Positions 26,656-34,637 of a DNA stretch of 43,591 nucleotides are shown piece after piece. Each line of letters begins with the position of its first letter. The first letter of the stretch is position 1. The notes beneath the pieces were generated by a model. That model searched no databases. It had not been told where the DNA came from and saw only the letters and a program-made list of their open reading frames with translations. A program made the translations under genes and the position numbers. This DNA is from Pseudomonadota bacterium (GTDB taxonomy: Bacteria > Pseudomonadota > Gammaproteobacteria > Eutrophobiales > Eutrophobiaceae), in assembly GCA_013112535.1 (NCBI GenBank), contig JABFGI010000007.1, positions 1-43,591 on the forward strand, read 5' to 3'.

Positions 26656-28458
26656 CTAATCACTGGTAGCACGAATCTCGGTGATTTCATCATCGTCCAG
26701 AGCAATTTTACGTTCTGCTTTTGTAAGCTCACGTTCATGCGCGATGAAAAGAGTTTCAAAAAACTGAACCAGGTTATTATTTATATCAAACAAGTAAGCA
26801 CTATCATTAATCAATGAGGTGCCTGTCTCGGCTTTAATCTTGTCCTCTCTAATTAGTTCATCTATTCTATTATTTAGTTCTTTTTCACTTTCTGCCATGG
26901 AAACTTTTATTGAATCCAGAGATAAAATCTTTAAATCGGCATCAGGCTCATTCCTTATCACTTCCAGTTCCCTGAGCAACAAGGCAAGATTTAATCTGAT
27001 ACTCTGATATTCCTGAGCGGCATGTTGATTATAAGATTGACTATATTTCAATAAATTCTTTTGCAGGTGTTTAGTCGATTTAATGGCTTCAACAACATTT
27101 ATATTTGCCCTGCGTAACCAGTGTAAATCACCTGACTGTTCAAGTTGCCAGTTAAATCTAATCTGACTAATGAAGGCAATGATCGCGCTGTAAATACCTT
27201 TGATATTTTTATCGTATATCGCATCGATATCTATTTCTGAAATTTTCTTTCTTTTATGGATCAGTTGTTCCAAATCTGTATCTGAATTAATCTCAGATTT
27301 ACTAAAACCTATCGCATTTGCAAGTATCTCAATAGCATTATCATAAAGATGTAATGTTTCCATGCGTACCGCTTCTACAGCGGTATCGGCAAAATCCAAA
27401 GCCGAGTCCGTTAAAAACGTGGGCTGTTCTGTAGAGATTTCCTTTTCCTTAAATATTTTTTCTAACCAATTAACCATCCTGTTAATAAAAGGAATCATGA
27501 CAACAATGCCGACCAGATTAAAAATAGTATGGAATACGGCAAGTTTTAATGTGTAATCATCATCTGCTATTCCAACCATACGACTCACATCATCAACAAT
27601 TTGTACAAACTGGTGAATAAATAATATGGCGATGAAACCTGTAGACAGATTAAAAATCAAATGTGCACCGGCAAGTCGCTTACCCTGAATATTGGCACTC
27701 ATTGATCCAATAATAGCAGTGATAGTGGTACCCACATTTGCGCCAATCGCCAGTGCCAATCCATTTTCATAGGAAATCTGTTGCGCAGCCAGTGCAGTAA
27801 TGATCAAAACCAGCGTTGCATGACTCGACTGCATAACGACTGTGGCAAAGATTCCAATGCCGGTATAGATGAACAAGCCACGGTAACCGCTAATAGCAAA
27901 AGCTGAAAGATCGATACTATCCTTAAACGCTTCAAACCCCTCTTTCATATAATGTATACCGAGAAACAAGAAACCAAGACCGGCAAGAATATAACCGATA
28001 CCATTTAAAGCTTTCGATTTTTGGAAGATTAATAATACACCGAACACTAACATCGGCATCGCATAAGCGGATATTTTTACTTTCAATCCAAACCCGGCAA
28101 CCAGCCAGGCACCTGTCGTTGTACCCAGATTAGCACCAAATATGATACCGATACCGGCAGCCAGTCCTATCAAGCCTGCACTAAGAAATGAAATGGTAAT
28201 CACTGAAACGAGAGAACTTGATTGCAGGATAGTCGTGGATACAACACCAAACCCAAGACTTTTCCATAAAGAACCTGTCGTATGTCGCAAAATCTTTTCC
28301 AGGATACCTCCGGTAAAGGCTCTAAATCCCTGCTCAAGTGACAACATACCAAACAAAAAGATAGAAACACCGGCAGCGATTTGCTTGAAATCAGGGCTTA
28401 ACCAAAACCCATAAGCAAGAATAATAAAAATTGAAGGTAGTATTATTTTTCTAAGCAC
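26656..28458 (-). CDS. Na+/phosphate cotransporter, NptA/PNaS family, with PhoU-like tail
   Basis: This is a 600-residue inner-membrane protein. The N-terminal half (about residues 1-310) has the two inverted Na_Pi_cotrans repeats, with signatures TTILQSSSLVSV and VVMQSSHATLVL and the paired GANLGTT and GANVGTT. The C-terminal half (about 345-590) is helical and resembles the PhoU-like domain common in this family. It probably imports, or in some members exports, phosphate with sodium. It follows the PiT gene on the same strand. The start is a GTG at 28458 with no strong ribosome-binding site. Confidence 0.88.
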   Translation of the reverse strand: MLRKIILPSIFIILAYGFWLSPDFKQIAAGVSIFLFGMLSLEQGFRAFTGGILEKILRHTTGSLWKSLGFGVVSTTILQSSSLVSVITISFLSAGLIGLAAGIGIIFGANLGTTTGAWLVAGFGLKVKISAYAMPMLVFGVLLIFQKSKALNGIGYILAGLGFLFLGIHYMKEGFEAFKDSIDLSAFAISGYRGLFIYTGIGIFATVVMQSSHATLVLIITALAAQQISYENGLALAIGANVGTTITAIIGSMSANIQGKRLAGAHLIFNLSTGFIAILFIHQFVQIVDDVSRMVGIADDDYTLKLAVFHTIFNLVGIVVMIPFINRMVNWLEKIFKEKEISTEQPTFLTDSALDFADTAVEAVRMETLHLYDNAIEILANAIGFSKSEINSDTDLEQLIHKRKKISEIDIDAIYDKNIKGIYSAIIAFISQIRFNWQLEQSGDLHWLRRANINVVEAIKSTKHLQKNLLKYSQSYNQHAAQEYQSIRLNLALLLRELEVIRNEPDADLKILSLDSIKVSMAESEKELNNRIDELIREDKIKAETGTSLINDSAYLFDINNNLVQFFETLFIAHERELTKAERKIALDDDEITEIRATSD

Positions 28459-28524
28459 GTTGATTCAACTTTATTAAAATCATTTATTTCGTTACTTGTT
28501 AAATATGTATTTCACACACGACAT

Positions 28525-29958
28525 TTAAAAAAACAATCGTAATCCATAAAAAAACAATATCGCTAACACCGCACCTGCCGGAATGGTAATCACCCATGAG
28601 ATAGCAACATCCTTGATCGTGCCCAGATTGACTGCACCAATACCACGAGCAAGACCAACACCCAATACAGCACCAACAAGTGTATGGGTTGTGGAGATAG
28701 GTAGGCCTAACTTGGTTGCAATAACTATTGTTGTTGCTGCACCAAACTCCGCACTAAAACCACGGGTCGGTGTTAGATGAGTAATCTTACGTCCGATGGT
28801 TTCCATAACGCGCCAACCCCATGTAGCTAGTCCGACAACAATACCCACTCCTCCCAATGCCAGCACCCAAAGCGGAACCGGTGCCTTGGCGGCTATACTT
28901 TCCCCACCGGCCAATGCAACCGATAATACAGCGGACATGGGACCGATAGCATTAGCAACATCATTTGCGCCATGCGCGAAAGCAACAAAACAGGCACTTA
29001 ATATTTGCAAGTAAACAAATAACTTTTCAACTTGCTGATACTCGCTGCTGTTGGTATGAAATTCGTAATGACGTTGTGTCTCCCAATGTAAACGCCTGAC
29101 TTCATCCAGAGTATCGGAAATATCATCTTTCATATGACCGGGTGCAGAGATTTTCACTTTTTCTAAATGCTTGGTCGCTTTTTCCAAAGCTTTAACAACA
29201 TTAGGATCAGTTAATCTTTCTTCATCATCGTCGGTATCATCGACAGCTTTTAATTTTGAAATTAGCCAGACACTAATGATTGCAGCAACAAGACCAACAC
29301 CGGAAGCAACAGCAAAAGCAACCGGTAAACTTAAATCAAGCTTAAGATTTTTCAGACCTTTAAACACCATCGTTAATGACAATATGGTAATCACTACAAA
29401 GACAAGGTAAGGCGCGATCTTCTTTGCTGACCGCAATGGCCTGGCATCATAAAAAATAGCACGCAAGATAAAATTGAAAATAAAGTAGGAAATGGTAGCA
29501 CTAAGTAAAGGAGAAACTACCCAGCTTGCAGCAATCAAGCCGACCTTGTCCCAGTGTACGGCACTGATACCACCATAAACGGCGCCGAAACCGACAACCG
29601 AACCCACAATAGAGTGGGTTGTAGAAACCGGCCAACCTTTCCAGGAAGCAATTTGTAACCATACGCCGGCAGCCAACAATGCTGAAAGCATACCAAGCAT
29701 AAAAGATAAGCCATCGCCTGCGAAAATCGTCGGATCAACAATACCTTTTCTCACCGTCTCCGATACATGCGTTCCGGCTAAAAAGGCACCACTGAATTCC
29801 AGTATAGCGGCCAGAATAACGGCACGTTTTATAGTGAGAGCTCCAGAACCCACCGAGGTTCCCATCGCATTGGCAACATCATTAGCACCGATACCCCATG
29901 CCATATAAAGACCAAAAATAACGGCGAGTGCAATAATTACGTAAAGGTATATTTCCAT
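28525..29958 (-). CDS. PiT-family inorganic phosphate transporter
   Basis: This 477-residue membrane protein has the two PiT halves, each with the GANDVANA motif (GIGANDVANAMGTSVGSGAL near the N-terminus and FAHGANDVANAIGPM in the second half) and the paired PVSTTHSIVG and PISTTHTLVG. A cytoplasmic loop (about residues 230-310) separates the halves. PiT proteins import metal-phosphate by proton or sodium symport with low affinity. It lies 40 bases after the DUF47 gene, its common partner, and before the NptA-type carrier. Confidence 0.93.
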   Translation of the reverse strand: MEIYLYVIIALAVIFGLYMAWGIGANDVANAMGTSVGSGALTIKRAVILAAILEFSGAFLAGTHVSETVRKGIVDPTIFAGDGLSFMLGMLSALLAAGVWLQIASWKGWPVSTTHSIVGSVVGFGAVYGGISAVHWDKVGLIAASWVVSPLLSATISYFIFNFILRAIFYDARPLRSAKKIAPYLVFVVITILSLTMVFKGLKNLKLDLSLPVAFAVASGVGLVAAIISVWLISKLKAVDDTDDDEERLTDPNVVKALEKATKHLEKVKISAPGHMKDDISDTLDEVRRLHWETQRHYEFHTNSSEYQQVEKLFVYLQILSACFVAFAHGANDVANAIGPMSAVLSVALAGGESIAAKAPVPLWVLALGGVGIVVGLATWGWRVMETIGRKITHLTPTRGFSAEFGAATTIVIATKLGLPISTTHTLVGAVLGVGLARGIGAVNLGTIKDVAISWVITIPAGAVLAILFFYGLRLFF

Positions 29959-29998
29959 AAAATAAGTATTTTTCTTATATCAAAATTGAAAATTATCT

Positions 29999-30667
29999 TT
30001 ATTCAAGGATATTTCTTATTGTCGCTGCTAATTTATCAGCTCGATCAGCAATACCACTGATTTGCTGTATTACCCGTGTCCATAGAAAAAAATCGCCATA
30101 GGAAATATTTTCTTCATGGGCAAACAATAGTCTGACTAACTCTTTCTGACTAAGGTCTGCCTCATGTTCTTTAAGGGCAACCTTGTCTATCAACTCATTA
30201 ACTCTATCTGCTTCGAGACCACCAAACCCTGTTTCCAGTAATTCATCAAGAAGATCAATGATGCTGCGGGCCAGTTGAAATGTTTCGAGACAGTTGCTCA
30301 TAAAAAGATCAAACGCGGCATCAAATCCTTCAAAAGTTTTAGCCTGTTTGAAAGTAAGTAAAACTGTCGCGTCCTCTGCACGATTAGCTATACCATCTTG
30401 CAAACTTAATATCTTTAGTATCTTGGTACGATCGACGGGCATAAACATACCGCGAGGCAAATTGTTACGTATATCGTGTTTAATCTGATCTGCATGGTGT
30501 TCCAGCTTTGAAATTTTCTCGGCGATAGAATCAACTTTTTTACTATCACCTAGCCGATATGCTTCTATGATTACTGGAATTTGCTCAACACATTCATCTA
30601 CTTTCTCCATATGCATTTGCAAAGGCACAAAAGGCGAACGGCCAAAAACATTGATAATGTTACGCAT
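29999..30667 (-). CDS. DUF47 / PhoU-like phosphate transport regulator (TIGR00153 type)
   Basis: This is an all-helical cytoplasmic protein of about 222 residues (MRNIINVFGRSPFVPLQMHMEKV...). It has the PhoU_div pattern of E/D-rich metal-binding helices, for example EHHADQIKHDIRNNLPRGMFMPVDRTKI and KEHEADLSQKEL. Such proteins are usually encoded beside PiT transporters and are thought to control them. I place the start at the ATG 30667, behind AGAGGGG at about nine bases. A TTG at 30712 would add 15 residues without a family match. A predicted FNR-type promoter lies upstream. Confidence 0.9.
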   Translation of the reverse strand: MRNIINVFGRSPFVPLQMHMEKVDECVEQIPVIIEAYRLGDSKKVDSIAEKISKLEHHADQIKHDIRNNLPRGMFMPVDRTKILKILSLQDGIANRAEDATVLLTFKQAKTFEGFDAAFDLFMSNCLETFQLARSIIDLLDELLETGFGGLEADRVNELIDKVALKEHEADLSQKELVRLLFAHEENISYGDFFLWTRVIQQISGIADRADKLAATIRNILE

Positions 30668-30725
30668 AAACAGTTTCCCCTCTGAAGCACGATTGATACA
30701 GACACAATACAACCGTTATATTCTA

Positions 30726-30767
30726 AGTATGGATTCTAACTTCACACAAATGTTTGATATATATCAA
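30726..30767 (-). promoter_or_regulatory. Perfect FNR/Anr-type box with matching promoter before the phosphate operon
   Basis: Positions 30754-30767 read TTGATATATATCAA, all ten fixed bases of the FNR consensus TTGAT-N4-ATCAA. On the minus strand CATACT (4 of 6 to the -10 consensus) lies at 30726-30731. If it is the -10 element, transcription starts near 30719 and the box is centred at -41.5, the exact geometry of a class II FNR-activated promoter. The start codon of the DUF47 gene is about 52 bases further on. An alternative -10, TAGAAT at 30720-30725, would place the box near -47. Confidence 0.55.
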
Positions 30768-30770
30768 CAA

Positions 30771-30788
30771 TAGTTCAAAAATGAACTA
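30771..30788. promoter_or_regulatory. Perfect inverted repeat upstream of the FNR-type box
   Basis: TAGTTCA-AAAA-TGAACTA is a perfect seven-base inverted repeat with a four-base spacer, three bases beyond the FNR-type box. It could be a second operator or the 3' end stem of the carbonic anhydrase transcript. No T-run follows on the minus strand. It does not fit the gammaproteobacterial LexA box (CTG-N10-CAG). Confidence 0.3.
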
Positions 30789-30860
30789 CAGGAAAATTTT
30801 TATTTAGAAAATGTAAAAACTATTTATTGAATTGAAATGAGATCAAATAATCATCAATAA

Positions 30861-31406
30861 TTAAGAACTAGCCTTATGCTCATCCTTTAAATGAGCGTAA
30901 TGCCTGGCAGAGTATTCAAGAAAAGCGAGCTCTTTTTCATTGAGTTCACGCACACGTTTTACTGGACTGCCGACATAAAGATAACCCGAATCCAGTTTCT
31001 TACCCGTAGGAACCAAACTACCGGCACCGACGATAACTTTGTCACCTAGAACCGCACCATCCATGATGGTGGCTGACATACCAATCAAACATTGATTTCC
31101 TACGATACAGGCATGAAGCGTAACACGATGGCCAACTGTTACATCATCACCAACTGTTAATGGATAACCGCCCGGAGAAAATTCACCATCATGCGTGACG
31201 TGCAATACGCAGGCATCCTGTATATTGGTGCGTTTTCCAATCTTAATCGAATGCACATCACCGCGCGCTACTGTCATTGGCCAGAGTGAACTATCTTCGC
31301 CTATCGTGACATCGCCAATGACAACTGCCGTATCATCAACGAACGCAGTTGCATGAATAGCCGGTGTTTTATCTTTATAATTTCTAATCGTCATGGGCTT
31401 ACTCAT
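30861..31406 (-). CDS. Gamma-class carbonic anhydrase family protein (YrdA/CaiE-like)
   Basis: This is a 181-residue left-handed beta-helix trimer protein. The metal-binding histidines are visible as His72 (VTHDG), His93 (VGHRV) and His98 (LHAC), and the signature RGDVHSIKIGKRTNIQDACVLHV is complete. The family binds Zn or Fe. Some members hydrate CO2, but many bacterial YrdA-like members have no shown activity. Another ATG at 31394 is possible. The gene lies upstream of the phosphate cluster but is separated by about 190 bases with its own regulatory signals. A truncated relative lies at 26169-26252. Confidence 0.92.
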   Translation of the reverse strand: MSKPMTIRNYKDKTPAIHATAFVDDTAVVIGDVTIGEDSSLWPMTVARGDVHSIKIGKRTNIQDACVLHVTHDGEFSPGGYPLTVGDDVTVGHRVTLHACIVGNQCLIGMSATIMDGAVLGDKVIVGAGSLVPTGKKLDSGYLYVGSPVKRVRELNEKELAFLEYSARHYAHLKDEHKASS

Positions 31407-31636
31407 AAATTGAACATCAGGAATACTTCAGGATTGTATTAGAAAGACAAGAAGCATGAAACGACTATTCACTAAATATATCATTACCATTTATACTTTT
31501 AATACAGATAAATCCAGGAACTAAAGTAAAAACCAACAGCGATGCCTGTACAGAATTTCATGGAGAAATAGCAGGAACAATTCACTAATAAACAAAAATT
31601 ATATTGCTAAAACTCCTGTTCAAACTTTTAGCTAAA

Positions 31637-33316
31637 TTATTTGCTTTTATATCCCATTCTAAATCCACCCCAATGTTTACCATTTACAACTATAGGTGCA
31701 GAAATATCATGGATGATTTCACCTGTATCCCGTTTATAGGTTTGTAATAAATATCGTTCTTTATTACTACCACAACGGGATCCGGTTCGATCATTAAAAA
31801 TTCTTTTTGTACGGTTGTTATTCAGATCCGTGTCATAATCTCCCGTTAATGGCTGAGCATAACGCTTGTTATGAGTTGGGAAATAACCATTATTGTCAAC
31901 GGCTCCGGCAAAAAGAATGTCGCTATACTGTTCCAAAATTGGTTCTTGTACTTCTGGTAAAACGCGATCAGTAAAGCTATCAAATCTTGTGCTGTATTTA
32001 TGAGGGTTCGTCCCTTCTATAACCTGATAATCTCGATCAAAAAGATCATGCTCACTGACTTCTCCATCTTTTATCGCTTGTTCAAATACATCTTTCACCT
32101 TGTTAGCTGTTTCAATGGCAATCTTTCTGTAGACTTCATGTTCTGTACCCAATTCAAAGTCACTTAATAAAACACCAAGCTGCTCTCCCGTTTCCGAAAG
32201 TGCAACAGATTCTCGTGATACTTCATTGGCTCGTTTACCTGTCTCTTCCATTTGCTGAGAGATATCTATTACCGCTGCGGAAATTTCAGCTGTTGCGTTG
32301 ACATGTTCTTTCAGCGTTCTGTCTATTTCACTAATCTTTGCTTCAAAATCTACTGTGCTGTTTTGTATATTTGAAAATGTCTGCCCTGCACCATCAGAAA
32401 TATTAACTACTGCGTCAACGCCTGCTTCCAGTGTTGACATTGTTTTTACGGAATTCTCTGTTTGCTGTTGTACTTCATATAGCATCTGACCAATTTCCTT
32501 GGTTGCAAGAGTCGTTTGATTTGCAAGCGTGCGAACTTCGTCAGCAACAACCGCAAAACCACGGCCATGTTCTCCAGCTCGTGCAGCCTCTATAGCAGCA
32601 TTCAGTGCCAAAAGATTAGTCTGATCAGCAACACCGTTAATAACCTCGGTAATACTTTGAATCTTTTCTGATAGATGCTGTAAATTTTTAGCATCATTAG
32701 AAACATCACTTACGCTTTCCTTGAAAACATGGATTTCCTTATTAATGCGCTGCATTGCACTAATACCTTCATCACTATATCGTCGTGCATCACCTACTGT
32801 TAGAGAGACACTGTTAACCGTATCAGAAATCACTCCTGTAGTTTGCGTTATCTCTTCTGCTGCAACACTAATTTGCGTAGTTTGGCGGGCATTTCCGTCT
32901 ATTGTGTTTCCTAATTTATCAAGAAAGTAGGAAACCTCTGCAGAACCAATGGCAACATGGTCGCTGGTATTAACTAATTCAGTTGCCGTAGTTTTAAAAT
33001 CATTAATAAATTCTTGTGTTCTGGTTAGTAGATGCGTCAGAAAGCCTGTTTGTTTACTACTATCGGAAATATCGGACTTCATGCTCAACACATTTTCGAG
33101 TTGTTGTTCAAAAGCCGAGATTTCTTTCTTGAACGTCCGTGTTAACAGAATGCTATACAAAAGCATACTGCATAATACAGCTAAACCTGAAGTGAACATG
33201 ACAAAGTAATCTGGATAAGCAGCTTTATCTATTAGAAGCCACCCGATTACCATTATAGATATGCCCGACACAAATGAAATTCCGGCAAGTAAATAAATTC
33301 GAGATCTCATCTGCAT
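31637..33316 (-). CDS. Methyl-accepting chemotaxis protein with C-terminal sensor domain
   Basis: This is a 559-residue receptor. Two membrane helices (about 8-28 and 36-57) are separated by only a few residues, so there is almost no periplasmic domain. A helical region and the signalling tip ([38 protein letters not shown]) follow. The last 170 or so residues (from about [14 protein letters not shown]) form a separate domain with [21 protein letters not shown] and [21 protein letters not shown], similar to the cytoplasmic C-terminal sensor found in other gammaproteobacterial receptors. It should therefore sense a cytoplasmic cue. Ribosome site AAGGAGG is three bases from the ATG at 33316 and nine from the ATG at 33310, so either start is possible. 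A FliA-type promoter precedes it. Confidence 0.9.
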   Translation of the reverse strand: MQMRSRIYLLAGISFVSGISIMVIGWLLIDKAAYPDYFVMFTSGLAVLCSMLLYSILLTRTFKKEISAFEQQLENVLSMKSDISDSSKQTGFLTHLLTRTQEFINDFKTTATELVNTSDHVAIGSAEVSYFLDKLGNTIDGNARQTTQISVAAEEITQTTGVISDTVNSVSLTVGDARRYSDEGISAMQRINKEIHVFKESVSDVSNDAKNLQHLSEKIQSITEVINGVADQTNLLALNAAIEAARAGEHGRGFAVVADEVRTLANQTTLATKEIGQMLYEVQQQTENSVKTMSTLEAGVDAVVNISDGAGQTFSNIQNSTVDFEAKISEIDRTLKEHVNATAEISAAVIDISQQMEETGKRANEVSRESVALSETGEQLGVLLSDFELGTEHEVYRKIAIETANKVKDVFEQAIKDGEVSEHDLFDRDYQVIEGTNPHKYSTRFDSFTDRVLPEVQEPILEQYSDILFAGAVDNNGYFPTHNKRYAQPLTGDYDTDLNNNRTKRIFNDRTGSRCGSNKERYLLQTYKRDTGEIIHDISAPIVVNGKHWGGFRMGYKSK

Positions 33317-33361
33317 ACTCCTCCTTCGTGGTAAGTCCTGTTTTGACCTTCGTATTTGAAT

Positions 33362-33388
33362 AAATCGGCCAAAATTGAAATTTCTTTA
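33362..33388 (-). promoter_or_regulatory. Predicted FliA (sigma28) promoter of the chemotaxis receptor gene
   Basis: On the minus strand TAAA and GCCGATTT are separated by exactly 15 bases. The consensus is TAAA-N15-GCCGATAA, so 10 of 12 fixed bases match. The element lies about 45 bases before the receptor start codon. This ties the gene to the flagellar regulon. Confidence 0.7.
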
Positions 33389-33554
33389 ACACAACTGTCA
33401 TATACCGAAACATATATTATCTAAATATAACTAATTGATAAATATTGATTTTTTTCGCTCCCAAGCAAAACTTGTAATTGCAACTTTGGATAGTTTTTGA
33501 GCGTTAACAGACATTGAACTGTTATTTCGCATGTTATTTTAAAAATAGAAATGA

Positions 33555-33582
33555 AAAAGGGCACTCGAAAGAGTGCCCTTTT
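33555..33582 (-). terminator. Intrinsic terminator of the cytochrome c / lipoprotein operon
   Basis: AAAAGGGCACTC and GAGTGCCCTTTT form a perfect 12-pair stem around a four-base loop. On the minus strand the stem is preceded by A's and ends in a run of five T's, which is a strong intrinsic terminator. It lies about 35 bases after the stop of the cytochrome gene and may work in both directions. Confidence 0.85.
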
Positions 33583-33616
33583 GAGAAATTTAGTCAGTTA
33601 AATGAAGGTTATTCTT

Positions 33617-34255
33617 TCATTTACCCAGCGGTAATTTGATCAGATTACCCGGACCCAATACATCATCACCACGTGCAACAAGATAAGCATATAAATTATC
33701 CATATTATCCATGACACGCTTATTAGTTTTATTTGGACGCATCAACGTACCTGATTTGCCGTTGGTAACAATATTGACGAATTCTTCCTTGGATAATTTT
33801 TGCGTCACACTATTACCAAGGTTAGGTCCGACGGCACCGATTCCACCTTTGCCATGACAAGCGCCACAACCGCCGCCATTGTATGTTTTCCAACCTTCAA
33901 TAGCATTGTTACTAATAACGCCATCAATAAGTTGGTATGGTTTATCACTGGCAACAGCAGCCATTTCTTCATTAGCAGATTCGGCTAAATCAACAACTTC
34001 CTTTTTTACTTCTTCCAAAGCTGACTCAGCCTTTTCCATAACATCTGCAACGCCTGTTTCAGTATTCGCAGGCATCGCTTCAGCCACAGATGTATCTTCT
34101 ATCGCTGCGACCGGCTCATCGGCAATAACTTGTACTGCTTTTTCTTCCGTGACCTTCGCCATCGATTTTTCTTGTGGTGTATCGCTATCACTGCAGGCCA
34201 ATAAAAAACCTGTGACAGCAATCAAAAATAAATTATTTCTGAATATCTTAAACAT
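33617..34255 (-). CDS. Class I cytochrome c lipoprotein
   Basis: This is a 212-residue exported lipoprotein. The signal peptide ends in a lipobox (GFLLACSD, Cys21). An acidic, Ala/Glu/Val-rich linker of about 85 residues follows, and then one cytochrome c domain. The haem site is CGACH (near residue 132). A Met in SGTLMRPNKT is the probable sixth ligand. The end NLYAYLVARGDDVLGPGNL resembles small cytochromes that take electrons from PQQ-dependent alcohol dehydrogenases (cytochrome c550/PedF type), but no dehydrogenase gene is nearby. It lies 22 bases after a small lipoprotein gene. The long linker would let the haem domain reach partners from its membrane anchor. Confidence 0.87.
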   Translation of the reverse strand: MFKIFRNNLFLIAVTGFLLACSDSDTPQEKSMAKVTEEKAVQVIADEPVAAIEDTSVAEAMPANTETGVADVMEKAESALEEVKKEVVDLAESANEEMAAVASDKPYQLIDGVISNNAIEGWKTYNGGGCGACHGKGGIGAVGPNLGNSVTQKLSKEEFVNIVTNGKSGTLMRPNKTNKRVMDNMDNLYAYLVARGDDVLGPGNLIKLPLGK

Positions 34256-34277
34256 CTGGAATTATTTCCCTTAAAAG

Positions 34278-34508
34278 TTAGTCTTGATTATATGGCCAGT
34301 TTGCATAAATTTCGTCCTGGTAAACGACACCATCTGCTTTTTCAATACTGTCCATTGACAATGGGTTGCCATCACTGGTCGGTGCTGGCTCAGGCGCCGC
34401 GGTAGCTGCTGGTTTAGAGGACGTACCTGAGTCATCACTACATGCACTTAATAACACAATACTGGAAATCGTTATTGAAATTAAAATAAACAGTTTTCTT
34501 ACACTCAT
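34278..34508 (-). CDS. Small lipoprotein, unknown function
   Basis: This is a 76-residue lipoprotein. The signal peptide MSVRKLFILISITISSIV leads to the lipobox LLSAC, and the mature part (DDSGTSSKPAATAAPEPAP, then a short acidic and aromatic tail ending NWPYNQD) is mostly a disordered linker. The start at 34508 follows an excellent AAGGAG site at eight bases; a longer frame begins 54 bases upstream without such a site. The small size and the pairing with the cytochrome gene suggest a helper or anchor for it, but I know no family. Confidence 0.7.
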   Translation of the reverse strand: MSVRKLFILISITISSIVLLSACSDDSGTSSKPAATAAPEPAPTSDGNPLSMDSIEKADGVVYQDEIYANWPYNQD

Positions 34509-34637
34509 AATATTAGACTCCTTTTGTTGTCTAAAAATTAATTTGATGTTTTGTACAAGCAACGTAATTTATACTTTAACTAGCACATAAAAATATTCCA
34601 TATAACTACAATACACCTTAACAGACCTGACAAGTAC

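Larger units (their letters stand above)
33317..33616. other. Intergenic region between receptor and cytochrome genes
   Basis: Besides the FliA-type promoter and the terminator listed separately, this 300-base spacer is AT-rich and shows no open frame or repeat that I could support. Confidence 0.6.

Noticed and set aside
30771..30788. LexA (SOS) operator
   Set aside because: The inverted repeat TAGTTCA/TGAACTA does not fit the CTG-N10-CAG box of gammaproteobacteria and no SOS gene is nearby.
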